Shown piece by piece: positions 1-7,977 of a DNA stretch of 21,017 bases. How positions within the stretch are numbered: the stretch's first letter is position 1; every line of letters starts with the position of its first letter. Made by a program: the position numbers and the translations under genes. Origin of the DNA: SCRD01 sp046705285 (lineage in GTDB: Bacteria > Acidobacteriota > Terriglobia > UBA7540); the NCBI GenBank assembly GCA_046705285.1, contig JBJKQK010000205.1, positions 1 to 21,017 on the forward strand, given 5' to 3'. A model generated the notes under the pieces. The model searched no databases and had not been told where the DNA came from. It saw only the letters and a list, made by a program, of their open reading frames with translations.

Positions 1-62
1 TAGCCGAGGCGTCCCAAAGCTATTACTTGCTGTTTCTTATCTTCACTCAAGACATTGGCCAT
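1..62 (-). CDS. istA: IS21-family transposase IstA, N-terminal fragment cut by the window edge
   Basis: An ATG at 62 on the minus strand opens a frame reading MANVLSEDKKQQVIALGRLG before the window ends. This matches the N-terminus I know from IS21-type IstA transposases, where it leads into a helix-turn-helix. IstA is the DDE transposase of IS21 elements and works with the ATPase helper IstB. Only 20 residues are visible, so catalytic residues, intactness and the partner istB cannot be assessed. The gene lies entirely within sequence that interrupts an IS630-type transposase, which supports the mobile-element reading. Confidence 0.65.
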   Translation of the reverse strand, partial: MANVLSEDKKQQVIALGRLG

Positions 63-150
63 ACCGACCGAGGGTACAAACCCTCGCGCCGGAGTCAATG
101 TCCCGGAGGTGATCTTCGTTGGCCGGTTTTGGGCGACCGCCGAGGGTCCA
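1..150 (-). mobile_element. End of an IS21-type element inserted in an IS630-type transposase
   Basis: The IS630-type reading frame is normal up to the residues SQIQALD and then turns into unrelated sequence at about 145-150. From there to the window edge the minus strand holds an untranslated leader and the start of an IS21-type istA gene. If the element ends in TG...CA, as is usual in this family, the terminal dinucleotide fits the CA at 149-150. The exact junction is ambiguous because the expected IS630 codons also read CTGGAC. The other end of the element lies outside the window, so a target duplication cannot be checked. The family call rests on the istA start and on disruption of the host frame. 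Confidence 0.6.
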
Positions 151-736
151 GGGCTTGAATCTGGCTCTTTTCATCCACGCTCAACACCAGAGCGCGCGCG
201 GGGGGATTCAGATATAAGCCCACCACGTGACGAAGCCTCTCGACAAAATGGGGGTCGCGGCTGATCTTGAAGCGTTTGACCCGGTGAGGCTGCAGGCCAT
301 GCGCCTTCGAGATGCGCAGAATGGTCATCTTGGAGACGCCCAGGCGCCGAGCCAGAGTGCGCGAACTCCAGTGCGTGCCCGCGGGAGGTTTCTCCTGGGT
401 CGTGATCTGGACCACGCGCTGCATAAACTCCGCCGTCAGGCAAGGCTTGCGCCCAGGCCGAGTTCGGTCCTCGAGCGCTTTCAAGCCACCCTCGACCCAG
501 CGTCCGCGCCACAGCAGCACGGTCTTACGGTTGGTATCCAGTGCCTGGGCTACGGCGTGATTCGCCATCCCTGTAGCAGCCATCAGGACGATGCGGGCGC
601 GCAACACCAACTTCTGCGGCGTGCTCCGCCCGAGTATCCATTGATTCAGGATGGAGCGTTGCTCGTCGGTCATCTTCAAAGGCTTTGCAGGCTTCCACAT
701 GAACAAAGCCTGGCACGATTCCATGCTATTGTCCAT
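95..736 (-). pseudogene. IS630-type transposase, 3' half lost to a transposon insertion
   Basis: The frame starts at ATG 736 (alternative in-frame ATGs at 721, 700 and 670) and encodes an N-terminal winged-helix domain typical of IS630/Tc1-like transposases, with TPQKLVLRARIVL, a second helix-turn-helix around LARRLGVSKMTILRI, and then the start of the DDE domain, LVLSVDEKSQIQALD. The Asp of SVDEKSQ is the first catalytic acidic residue. The second and third catalytic acids are absent because homology ends at about 148; the last 17 or so residues before the stop at 95 come from the inserted IS21-type element. Family members are usually about 340-360 residues, so this copy cannot be active. 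It lies 99 bp beyond the receptor gene's stop codon on the same strand. Terminal repeats could not be identified with confidence. Confidence 0.85.
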
Positions 737-835
737 CTATATAAGTGGCATATGACTAGTCGGATTGCGTCCATAAGCGATCATGGCCCCTCAGAGGGTT
801 CCTCAGCCGCCAGTCAAGGTAGCGGAGCCAAGGTA

Positions 836-3800
836 TTAGAAGTGGATCTTTGCAGCAAATTGAATGATTCGCGGGTTCCCGATGGTCTGAGTTATGGTAC
901 CGAAATTGCCAGATGCCATGTCTCCGTTGGGGTTGGCGAAATGAGGCGTATTCGTCAGATTGAAAAATTCGAACCTGAGCTGTAGGGAAACTCTTTCATT
1001 GATAGCTGTATTCTTAATCATGGAAAAATCGAGATTGGCAAATCCGGGACCTCGCACCATGTTACGGCCGGCATTCCCCAAAGCATGGCTATTCGCTCCG
1101 GTGAACGGAGAAACGTCAAAGGCGCTAGTATCGAAGTAGTGGGCCAGCGTGCGATCAGGGCCTGGCATATTGGGATTATGCAAAAGATCGGGACGAAGGC
1201 CCTGATACCCCGTGTCTTCCGAATTCCGCACGACATTAAGCGGCAATCCTGAACGTGCAGTGAAAATACCATTCATCTGCCATCCACCCCAGACCTTCTG
1301 TGATAGACCTTTCAGGTTGGGGAAAAACCGCTGGCCTCTGCCGAAAGGCAACTCATAGATATAGCTCGCAACCAGGTTGTGGGTGACATCATCGTCGGCT
1401 ACGGCATGCTCCAGGGAAAGGTTGAAAGGGTCTTGTGGCTGGTTGTTGGAGTTCAGGTTGTGACCCAAGTTGAACGGACCCGGGCCGTTGTCCATATTCT
1501 TGGCGTAAGTGTAGGCCACCAGGAAACTCAGGTGGCGGGAAAATCGCTTTCTCGCCTTGACCTGGAGGGAATTGAAGCTTGCAGACCCTTCTGAAAAAAG
1601 TGCCTGTACCTGCCCAATCTGGTCGCTGACCCTGTTTGCGACGTTCAGGTTGCCGACAGCATAAGAGAGTTTACGGCTGACGGAGCCTACATAGCCGGCC
1701 TGAAGGGTGAGCGTAGGCGTCAATTCGCGCTCAACCGTGAAGTTATAAAGTTGCGAATAGCCGATTTGGAAATTCGGATCGACGGCGAAAACGTTCTGTG
1801 CCGTTCCGGTTGCGGACTGAATGTCGGCGGGGCTGAGACTGGACGTTCCTTGTGCGATGGGGATGGAAGTGATTCGGGGAACTCCGGTGTCCAGTTCATA
1901 CGTAAACGGCAGACCACCGTAGATATTATTATAAAAAGTCTGCTCGACGGCGTAGGGATAATTCTTCGTCAGGACATCGCTGCGCGCGTCATTTTCCGGG
2001 GAATAATAGAATCCATAGCCACCGCGCACGACCGTCTTGCGGGTCAGTTGGTAGGCAAAGCCAAAGCGAGGCGCCACATTGTTGCGGTCTGGCCTGACAA
2101 GTCCTGCCGAATTTCCACCTCGCCCGGCCAGCAAGATCTGGTCTGTGGCCAGATTGAAGTTGGAAGCCTGGTTGTTCGCCTCCGTATATGGGCTCTGGTA
2201 TTCGTAGCGAATCCCATAAACGAAAACCAGCCGACGAGTGGCCTGCCACGAATCCTGGGCGTAGAGCCCCAATTCATGACTCATGGTCTTTGGATTCGCC
2301 AATTGGAGACCTTCGGTAACGGTCAGGGGTAGCCCCAGTAATAAATCGGCGATATCTGACCCTCCGTTTCCGTAAAAGGCGTTCGGGTCGTAGAAGGAAT
2401 AGTTGGGGTCACTGGTCAGGCTGGAATACGGTCCGCCGTAGTACTGGAAGCCGGTGGGGAAAAGAGAGAAGTCCGGATTTGAATCAAGATGACGAAAGTC
2501 AAGACCCACCTTAATGCCATGGTGCCCGTAGTGGGCCGTGATGTTATCCGTGAATTGAAGATTGCTGTCAAGAAAGGTCAGGGGCTTGTACGTCGATCCG
2601 CCCGTTTCGTAACCCGCTCCAAGGAAAACGTAAGGGAAACCAAGTGTCTGAGGGAATCCCGGAAGATTTACATTGCCCACGCCGAATTGCGTCGCTAGAT
2701 CTCTACCATTCAGGAGGCTGAACTGGTTCAGCCGAAAGCGCGTGTAGCCGAAACGGAATTCGTTTATCGCCTGATTCGAAAGAACGTGGGTTTCAGTGAC
2801 GGAAAGCGACTGGCTCCGTGAGGTTTCCTGATCACCTGTGTCCGCATCACCTCCGCCTTGAACAGGAATGTGCCCTGCAAAGCGGTCGCCGAGCAGGCTG
2901 TTGTAACCGTTGTAATGATAAACGCCGGAGAGACGGTCTATTTCCGACAAAGAGTGATCAATCCGTCCATCAATCGTGTTGGCGTTGTAGGCATACGTCT
3001 GACGCGATACGAAGTTGTTAAACCATCCATTATCAATCCCCGGTTGAGTAGGTGCCGGGAAGAAATCCTGGAGAATAGCCCTCCCGGCCGGGCTGACGCG
3101 GTTGGCTGGAATAATGTTGCCGGAAAATTGCTGGGAGTAATAATTGGTGGCATAGAAATTCGGATCAAAGATCGGAATGGAATTTCCAGTAAAGGGGTCT
3201 TTCAGACCGGAGAGATCGACGCTGCCGTCGGGTAGAAAGACGATCTGGTTCTTGGGCGGGACGGAATCTAGATAGGAATAAACGTTGCGCAGCCGCTCAC
3301 CCTCATAAGACCCAAAGTAAAACGTCCTGTCCCGTTTGATTGGCCCACCCAGAGTCCCGCCAAAGTCGTTCTGCTTTAGCGCTGAGGTATCTGGAGAAAA
3401 AAAAGTCCGTGCGGTCGTGTTGTTGGGGCGGAGGAATTCATAAAGGTCGCCGTGCAGATGGTTCGTCCCTGACTTGGTTTGGATAGCGATCGCCGCTCCC
3501 GACGCTCCACCGAATTCCGGCGCATACGCAGAAGTCAGTACTTTGAACTCTTGCACGGATTCGAGGCTGGGGCGAACCCCGGTGTCGTTATTCCGATTGG
3601 TTGTTACCTCCACGCCATCCACCATGATGGAATTCGCAAATTCTCGCTGACCGTTCACTGCAAGATTGACGTTGTTGCCTCCCGAGCCGTTGTAAACCCC
3701 GGCAGTCAGCTTGGCCAGGTCGAGAAAGTTTCTTCCTAGCAAAGGAAGGTCGAGGATCTGGCGTGACTGAATCACTTCCCCTGTGGCGGGAGACTGGGCT

Positions 3801-4300
3801 TCCAGAATGGGAGCAGCGCCACTGACCCGAACTTTTTGAGTCGCCTGCCCGACAGCTAGCCTGAAGTTGATTTGAAGCTTGTCGTCCACTCTCAACTCGA
3901 TGCCATTTTCGCTGATGGTCTTAAAGCCGGCCTTTCTCAATGTCAGCAGATAGGTTCCGGGAGGAAGGCTGGGAAACGAGTATATCCCCACGCCGCTTGA
4001 ACGCGTTTTCCAATTAAGTCCGGTGGCTTCATTCGTGGCTTCGACTGAAGTCTGTGGAACCACAGCTCCGCTCGGATCCGTCACTACGCCAAGAATAGAG
4101 CCGGAGGTGGCCTGCGCCCAAAGAAATTGAGCGAAGAAAAACAGCAAAATGAATCCGAGGAGGCCGAGAAAATACCTGCGACACTTCCTTTGGGTTGAGC
4201 GGTATCGAAATTGAGTGCGAGAGCGCAAGCCTTCCCACGGTTTGTTCAATTCAACGACCACGCAAAATCTACTGTTTGCCCCAGCGGTTTGATATAGCAA
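836..4300 (-). CDS. Oar-like TonB-dependent receptor with carboxypeptidase-regulatory-like domain
   Basis: A 1154-residue outer-membrane protein. Residues about 43-62 are a hydrophobic signal segment ending WAQA, a plausible signal peptidase site. Residues about 66-150 form a carboxypeptidase-D regulatory-like beta sandwich (GVVTDPSGAVVPQTSVEAT ... SLPPGTYLLTLRKAGF). A plug-like domain follows to about 290 (VMVDG-type segment, SVQEFKVLTSAYAPEFGGASG, TKSGTNHLHGDLYEFLR), and the rest is a beta-barrel ending in a terminal Phe (AAKIHF), the usual barrel-assembly signature. Such receptors are greatly expanded in Acidobacteriota and are thought to import polymers or large ligands; the substrate here is unknown. 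The frame opens at TTG 4300, leaving about 40 residues before the signal segment with no clear ribosome site. GTG (residue 14) or TTG (residues 18 and 25) are alternatives, so the true start is uncertain. It follows the sigma/anti-sigma/membrane-protein cassette on the same strand after a 308-bp gap and may be a target of that sigma factor. Confidence 0.9.
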   Translation of the reverse strand: MLYQTAGANSRFCVVVELNKPWEGLRSRTQFRYRSTQRKCRRYFLGLLGFILLFFFAQFLWAQATSGSILGVVTDPSGAVVPQTSVEATNEATGLNWKTRSSGVGIYSFPSLPPGTYLLTLRKAGFKTISENGIELRVDDKLQINFRLAVGQATQKVRVSGAAPILEAQSPATGEVIQSRQILDLPLLGRNFLDLAKLTAGVYNGSGGNNVNLAVNGQREFANSIMVDGVEVTTNRNNDTGVRPSLESVQEFKVLTSAYAPEFGGASGAAIAIQTKSGTNHLHGDLYEFLRPNNTTARTFFSPDTSALKQNDFGGTLGGPIKRDRTFYFGSYEGERLRNVYSYLDSVPPKNQIVFLPDGSVDLSGLKDPFTGNSIPIFDPNFYATNYYSQQFSGNIIPANRVSPAGRAILQDFFPAPTQPGIDNGWFNNFVSRQTYAYNANTIDGRIDHSLSEIDRLSGVYHYNGYNSLLGDRFAGHIPVQGGGDADTGDQETSRSQSLSVTETHVLSNQAINEFRFGYTRFRLNQFSLLNGRDLATQFGVGNVNLPGFPQTLGFPYVFLGAGYETGGSTYKPLTFLDSNLQFTDNITAHYGHHGIKVGLDFRHLDSNPDFSLFPTGFQYYGGPYSSLTSDPNYSFYDPNAFYGNGGSDIADLLLGLPLTVTEGLQLANPKTMSHELGLYAQDSWQATRRLVFVYGIRYEYQSPYTEANNQASNFNLATDQILLAGRGGNSAGLVRPDRNNVAPRFGFAYQLTRKTVVRGGYGFYYSPENDARSDVLTKNYPYAVEQTFYNNIYGGLPFTYELDTGVPRITSIPIAQGTSSLSPADIQSATGTAQNVFAVDPNFQIGYSQLYNFTVERELTPTLTLQAGYVGSVSRKLSYAVGNLNVANRVSDQIGQVQALFSEGSASFNSLQVKARKRFSRHLSFLVAYTYAKNMDNGPGPFNLGHNLNSNNQPQDPFNLSLEHAVADDDVTHNLVASYIYELPFGRGQRFFPNLKGLSQKVWGGWQMNGIFTARSGLPLNVVRNSEDTGYQGLRPDLLHNPNMPGPDRTLAHYFDTSAFDVSPFTGANSHALGNAGRNMVRGPGFANLDFSMIKNTAINERVSLQLRFEFFNLTNTPHFANPNGDMASGNFGTITQTIGNPRIIQFAAKIHF

Positions 4301-4608
4301 AGGCGTATCGGCTTGTTGTTCGGCGAGCGGTCAACAACCTAAATGGTTGAGGCAGGCCGCCGCGAACATCGGATTTTACGTCAATCGGTTTCTCAAGAAA
4401 AGCACTTTATTCCCCTCTTGCTGTCAAAAAAGATGGAACTGCTCAGTATGTTGTGCTTTGAGAGTTGAATTCACGCCGATCCAAGCAAGAAGTCTGATGA
4501 CGGGTGCTGTTGCTCCATACGGCAGGTGTTCCTGACAGCGGGAAATCTCCTGAGGGCCTTGGCGCGTCGAGAACAATCATCGCAGCGACGAACGGTGGGA
4601 TATTTGTA
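4301..4608. other. 308-bp spacer upstream of the receptor gene
   Basis: No convincing gene. The open frames on either strand are short and do not resemble proteins. The receptor's promoter should lie here on the minus strand. A TTGACA hexamer is present (4427-4422, minus), but no good -10 box sits 16-18 bp downstream, so no promoter is called. I see no clear terminator hairpin for the upstream cassette. Confidence 0.5.
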
Positions 4609-5529
4609 TCAGAGGGGGGAATTAATGGCATTTAGGACATCCCCGTCTCGCGCTTTGGCGAATCTGATAGCATCAACCTGATAGGCGGGGCCCATCGCGA
4701 AGGCAGCGGCCCAGATGAACCAGATAAACCACATAATTGAGTTTTCCGGATAGAGGAAATACCCGTGTGCCGTCATCCAGTGAGCGAAGCTTTCCACAGA
4801 AGTGAGGAAAATCGCGACCGCAAAGGCGCCCCATGTCCGTCCAATATAGCCCGGTCCCATATCGAGAGTGGTTCTCGTAAGAAGGATCGCTTCAAACAAT
4901 AGCAAGGCCAATAATAAGTCGTTAGGCCAAGTTAGGGTCCAACTCACTCGAATGGCTGAAGGATTCCTTATGGCAACGTGGATGACCGAATCCAGGACGT
5001 ACATAGCGTAGATTCCAACGCCCACGATCAAGACCATGTCAAATGGTCTCAGCTTACCCAACATCAGAGCTCTTTTATGATGTTGAAGGCCCTTATACAT
5101 TGCGATAGACAGGGCTCCCAAAAAGAGCGGACCTGCCAGCGCAATGCCCCACAGATCAAGAAGATTTCCTATGGATGTATTCCAGACATGCCAGACATAG
5201 TGCAGGGGATTGATATAGGTATCGATGCAAAGCCAATGCTTCAAGAGGTCACCTGTAAGACGGAAGAACATCGCAATCGAGATAACCAGCCAGGCCCCGC
5301 CCAGGGGTTCCCGTTGCTTGAACTCTTGCCATGCAACGATACAAAGCCAAAGTCCGAAAGTATCAAGAAGAATGAAATAGATCGCCCCTTGGTATTGGAA
5401 ATAGCCTCTAAGCCAGACCTGGTTCCCGGTAGCTTCCCAGGCCCAATAGCACAAGCCGCCCGTCAGTAGTTGAATTGCGGCAGCCCACAAGATAATGCGG
5501 GAGTATAAGAAACGCATATCAGAGTGCAT
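4609..5529 (-). CDS. 8-helix membrane protein of unknown family, cassette A
   Basis: A 306-residue polytopic inner-membrane protein with about eight hydrophobic segments (roughly 9-31, 46-68, 78-97, 121-145, 163-186, 201-220, 231-251, 262-285). I do not recognise the family. It is clearly paralogous to the product of 15463-16434, sharing KHWLC[IV]DTYINPLHY after helix 3, NPSAI near 189-193, LTWPNDLLLA and FEAILL in helix 6, WGAFAVAIFLTS in helix 7, and WAAAFA then GPAYQ in helix 8. Conserved charged and aromatic residues within or next to helices (Asp94, Lys97, His98, Asp103, His110, Glu213, Glu246) suggest a ligand- or signal-binding function rather than a passive anchor. It is the third gene of the cassette, 22 bp downstream of the anti-sigma gene, so it is likely co-transcribed with it and may sense the signal. 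The start is ATG 5529, with ATG 5517 as an alternative; neither has a strong ribosome site. Confidence 0.85.
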   Translation of the reverse strand: MHSDMRFLYSRIILWAAAIQLLTGGLCYWAWEATGNQVWLRGYFQYQGAIYFILLDTFGLWLCIVAWQEFKQREPLGGAWLVISIAMFFRLTGDLLKHWLCIDTYINPLHYVWHVWNTSIGNLLDLWGIALAGPLFLGALSIAMYKGLQHHKRALMLGKLRPFDMVLIVGVGIYAMYVLDSVIHVAIRNPSAIRVSWTLTWPNDLLLALLLFEAILLTRTTLDMGPGYIGRTWGAFAVAIFLTSVESFAHWMTAHGYFLYPENSIMWFIWFIWAAAFAMGPAYQVDAIRFAKARDGDVLNAINSPL

Positions 5530-5551
5530 AAAGGATCTAGGATAACCGCAA

Positions 5552-6106
5552 TTAATGGGTTAGGGAAGGCGGTCCGGAAGGCTTTGCGGAACTAAAGAGA
5601 AATGCCACGCGCCGTGCCACGGCGGCCCCGCTCTCGGTACCGAGTAGCCCGCTCATCAGAGGCTGAATAGTGCTAACGAGTTCCTGACCGGTGTACGAGG
5701 TGGTTTTGGCTCTGGTCAACAATTGCATGGCAGCCCGTGGGCCAAGATAGATCTCCAATTCTGAGCGCACACGCACGAGAGCATCCCCCGGAAGTTCAAA
5801 CCAATCGTCGACGCTTTTGGCATCACGCCTTTGAGCGGGCTGGTTTTCTAAGGCGTCCTGCAGCTGAAGGATTCCGATTTCAACTCTGCTATCCGATACA
5901 TCAGCTCTTCTCGCCACCGCTTCAAAGGTCGCAATCCCAAGTTCGAGCGAGGCAAGCGTGGCCTGGCAAGAAGCGCAGTCCCGGAGATGACGCTCAATCC
6001 TTTCGCGCTCACGAGGCGATATCTCGCCCTCCCGATACTCCATGAGACGGGCCTCATTCGGGTGGCTCCGAAGCTTCGACGAAACCCATGTAAAACGTAT
6101 TTTCAA
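5552..6106 (-). CDS. Soluble zinc-finger anti-sigma factor, cassette A
   Basis: A 184-residue protein with the ZAS-type zinc motif His40-x3-Cys44-x2-Cys47 (RHLRDCASC), preceded by a helix with His15, as in zinc-binding anti-sigma domains that clamp ECF sigma factors. No transmembrane segment is visible, unlike classical membrane-anchored anti-sigma factors. The C-terminal half (about 105-170) contains VRSELEIYLGPRAAMQLLTR and a second amphipathic stretch ending LMSGLLG; the same block is present in the paralogue at 16434-17000 and is probably a separate folded domain of unknown function. The start is taken as TTG 6106, giving a 4-base TTGA overlap with the sigma gene's stop codon, which implies translational coupling. 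It probably binds the upstream sigma factor and is relieved by a signal passed through the downstream membrane protein. The zinc-finger call is firm; the sensing route is inference. Confidence 0.85.
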   Translation of the reverse strand: MKIRFTWVSSKLRSHPNEARLMEYREGEISPRERERIERHLRDCASCQATLASLELGIATFEAVARRADVSDSRVEIGILQLQDALENQPAQRRDAKSVDDWFELPGDALVRVRSELEIYLGPRAAMQLLTRAKTTSYTGQELVSTIQPLMSGLLGTESGAAVARRVAFLFSSAKPSGPPSLTH

Positions 6107-6687
6107 TTTACCTCGTCCTTGATACCGTTCTTATCCCGGAGGTGTAGAGACTGCATTTTCTTAAGGGCGCGGGCTAATATAGCCCCCACGGTTCCGGATT
6201 CAATGCCAAGGATCTCAGCAATTTCCTTGTACTTAAATCCCTCGAATCGTAACTGGAGACATTCCAGCTCACGCGGCGCAAGAAGCGCAGTAATCTGGCA
6301 TATCGTCTCTAAACGCTGGAATTCGGACTCGGGGGAGCAACGATCGTCCGGAAGATTTGCGGCGTCTCCCAGATCGACACAGTTCCTCCTTCGCTCCGCG
6401 CGTATTCTGTCGATCGCGTAGTTCCGGGCAACCCGGTAAATCCATCCCGGACTCATCGGAGCAGGTTCTTTCTTCAGCCGGCATTCATAATAACGAAGGA
6501 ACGCTTCCTGCACGACCTCTTGTGCGAGGTCAAAGTCTTTCACAATGCACACGATGTATCGCAATAGACCTTTGGCCCATGTGCGATAAAGATCGAGAAC
6601 TTCTTTGCGGATTTTGCTTTCGGGAGCCGACCCCCCACCCGTTAAATCTTCTTCTGCCCTTGCCAGCCCGATAAACTCTGCAAGCAA
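6103..6687 (-). CDS. ECF-type RNA polymerase sigma factor, cassette A
   Basis: A sigma-70 family protein with only regions 2 and 4. Region 2 is visible in DLYRTWAKGLLRYIV, QEVVQEAFLRYYE and the -10-binding helix GWIYRVARNYAIDRIRAER. Region 4 is LAPRELECLQLRFEGFKYKEIAEILGI followed by SGTVGAILARALKKM, the -35-binding helix-turn-helix. The frame is open from GTG 6708, but TTG 6687 is the better start: GGGAGGT at 6700-6694 lies 6 bases upstream of it, and a candidate promoter at 6741-6714 would place transcript initiation near 6707, leaving no room for the earlier start. That gives 194 residues. The gene is first in the sigma / anti-sigma / membrane-protein cassette and overlaps the anti-sigma start. 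It is a clear paralogue of the sigma factor at 17014-17580. Target genes are unknown; the receptor and pilin-like genes nearby are candidates. Confidence 0.9.
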   Translation of the reverse strand: MLAEFIGLARAEEDLTGGGSAPESKIRKEVLDLYRTWAKGLLRYIVCIVKDFDLAQEVVQEAFLRYYECRLKKEPAPMSPGWIYRVARNYAIDRIRAERRRNCVDLGDAANLPDDRCSPESEFQRLETICQITALLAPRELECLQLRFEGFKYKEIAEILGIESGTVGAILARALKKMQSLHLRDKNGIKDEVN

Positions 6688-6713
6688 CCGACCACCTCCC
6701 CGGAGCACGGCCC

Positions 6714-6741
6714 CCTATATTAGCACAAAATGCAAGTTCAA
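6714..6741 (-). promoter_or_regulatory. Candidate housekeeping promoter of the cassette A sigma gene
   Basis: On the minus strand TTGAAC (6741-6736) is followed after a 16-bp spacer by TATAGG (6719-6714). The predicted transcript start falls at about 6707, shortly before the GGGAGGT ribosome site that favours the TTG start at 6687. The match is moderate and rests on base pattern only. Confidence 0.35.
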
Positions 6742-6908
6742 TGCCCGTAAGGGGTTATGCCATCCAGGCAGCTCGCATGATTCGTGTCTACTCGGCAGAT
6801 TATTAACCACTCACTAAACACGCGAGGACGTCTCGCACTTCGTGCTTCCTTCTTGTTGCGTGCAATTTAGTCGCCAACGCACGAATTTGGCTGCATTGCA
6901 AATAAAAT

Positions 6909-6953
6909 CCGGTTCGCCTCCGTAATTAATAGTAGAGCGGCGACACGAACCGG
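6909..6953. repeat. 8-bp inverted repeat with 29-bp spacer
   Basis: CCGGTTCG (6909-6916) and CGAACCGG (6946-6953) are perfect reverse complements separated by 29 bp. There is no following T-run, so it does not look like an intrinsic terminator. It lies in the divergent region upstream of both the sigma gene and the pilin gene, so a protein-binding site or an old element end are both possible. Confidence 0.4.
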
Positions 6954-7318
6954 CTCACAGCATGCGCATGCGCGGGAATAAAGGTGTTGTGAGTTGACCT
7001 CTCACTCGGTGCCGATCGCTCCAGGTCGCTGCATCAACTTTCTGGCGGCGGACTTGTGGAGATGCCATGTGGCATCCGGCTAATGAGGCGATGTTATCAA
7101 TATGCAAAACGTACTTGACGGGTGTACATCGTTTCCGCCTGTCATCATTCAGTGACAAGTGAAAAAGGGGGGAGGCAGCATCCGTGAACACGAGGGGCCG
7201 TGGTACGTGAAGATCTTGAGCCAGCAACGAAGGTAGCTGCCGTCACTGTTGCTAGTGTTTATTGGCAGGCGAGGGCGCAGGTGCACACCAGTGAAAAGAT
7301 ACATTGCGAGGAATCGTG

Positions 7319-7519
7319 TTGCGTTGGAAGAACGAAAACGGACAAGCCCTGATTCTTGCGGCGCTCCGTGTGGTGGTGCTGATTGCGTTTGTAGGGTTCG
7401 GCGTGGACACGGAAATCTCGTGCCATGAGAAACGCGTCTCACAGGGTGTTGCCAGCCGCGCCATTTCGAGGTGCTTAAGCACCCATTTCAATTTGCACGA
7501 TGCCACGATCACGGCGTAG
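7319..7519 (+). pseudogene. Truncated copy of the TadG-like gene at 11486
   Basis: From TTG 7319 the frame reads LRWKNENGQALILAAL, then VVVLIAFVGFGVD and CHEKRVSQGVASRA. This aligns residue by residue with the N-terminus of the intact TadG-like protein at 11486 (MRWKSDRGQALILAAL ... HEKQVLQGVADSAA). Similarity stops at about 7465 and a stop follows at 7519, so only the membrane anchor remains and the whole passenger is missing. The DNA resemblance continues upstream: about 30 bp before each start codon align without gaps (both contain CCA, AAAGAT and a GAGGA-like ribosome site at matching positions). This indicates a duplicated locus that decayed rather than chance similarity. It might still make a 66-residue membrane peptide. 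Confidence 0.7.
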
Positions 7520-7669
7520 TCGGTGTGCCTGAGTTCCGCTGACTTTGGGCTCTTCCTGAGTCAGAAGGCTCAAGGACAGAGGAGGTTTGTCCCTGTGTGC
7601 GCTTACAACCTGCTTTTGCGATGAGTTTCCGGTCGACCCGGCCAGTGCACACACTTGCCCCAGGCACAG

Positions 7670-7770
7670 GCGTTGTCACCATTGCTAAACTTGATAACGT
7701 GTGAGCAGGCCATTTTATTTACACGAACGCGCAATTAATTTGACGGAGCGCGTTGTCACCCTTGTCAAAT
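7670..7770. promoter_or_regulatory. Spaced repeats upstream of the pilin gene, possible operator
   Basis: The 11-mer GCGTTGTCACC occurs at 7670-7680 and again at 7750-7760, exactly 80 bp apart. The second copy lies inside an inverted repeat, ATTTGAC (7738-7744) and GTCAAAT (7764-7770). Repeats at helical-turn-compatible spacing about 210-310 bp before the pilin start could bind a regulator. No such regulator is identified, and chance is not excluded. Confidence 0.3.
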
Positions 7771-7977
7771 AAGGGTAAGGATCGACTGGCACCACTCGCT
7801 GTTTTTAAAGTAGATAACACTTTCGTATGAGAGCAGTGATACCATCGTGCGATTGTTCCATGCCATCGTCCAATGTACTATTGCCTTGAGAGCGGCACTG
7901 CGATCCTGCCCTTGTAATCCATGAACCGATTACCTGCAAGCAGTGGACGTTCGCTAAAGACAAAAGGAGAAGAACAG

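Larger units (their letters stand above)
6742..7977. other. Gene-poor divergent region between the cassette A sigma gene and the pilin gene
   Basis: About 1.2 kb with no intact gene. It holds an inverted repeat at 6909-6953, a 12-bp palindrome GCATGCGCATGC at 6960-6971, a truncated TadG-like copy at 7319-7519, and spaced direct and inverted repeats at 7670-7770 that may be regulatory. Other open frames are short and show no protein-like pattern. The promoter of the plus-strand pilin gene must lie here, but I could not identify convincing -35 and -10 boxes. Confidence 0.5.

Noticed and set aside
227..985. 252-residue plus-strand open frame as a gene
   Set aside because: It is antisense to the IS630 transposase and the receptor 3' end, and the translation has no recognisable domain.
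4422..4427. TTGACA on the minus strand as the receptor promoter -35 box
   Set aside because: No acceptable -10 hexamer is found 16-18 bp downstream; the nearest AT-rich stretch is too close.
7785..7805. Possible sigma-54 promoter at TGGCACCACTCGCTG before the pilin gene
   Set aside because: The GG and GC dinucleotides do not have the required spacing; the GC is about two bases too close.
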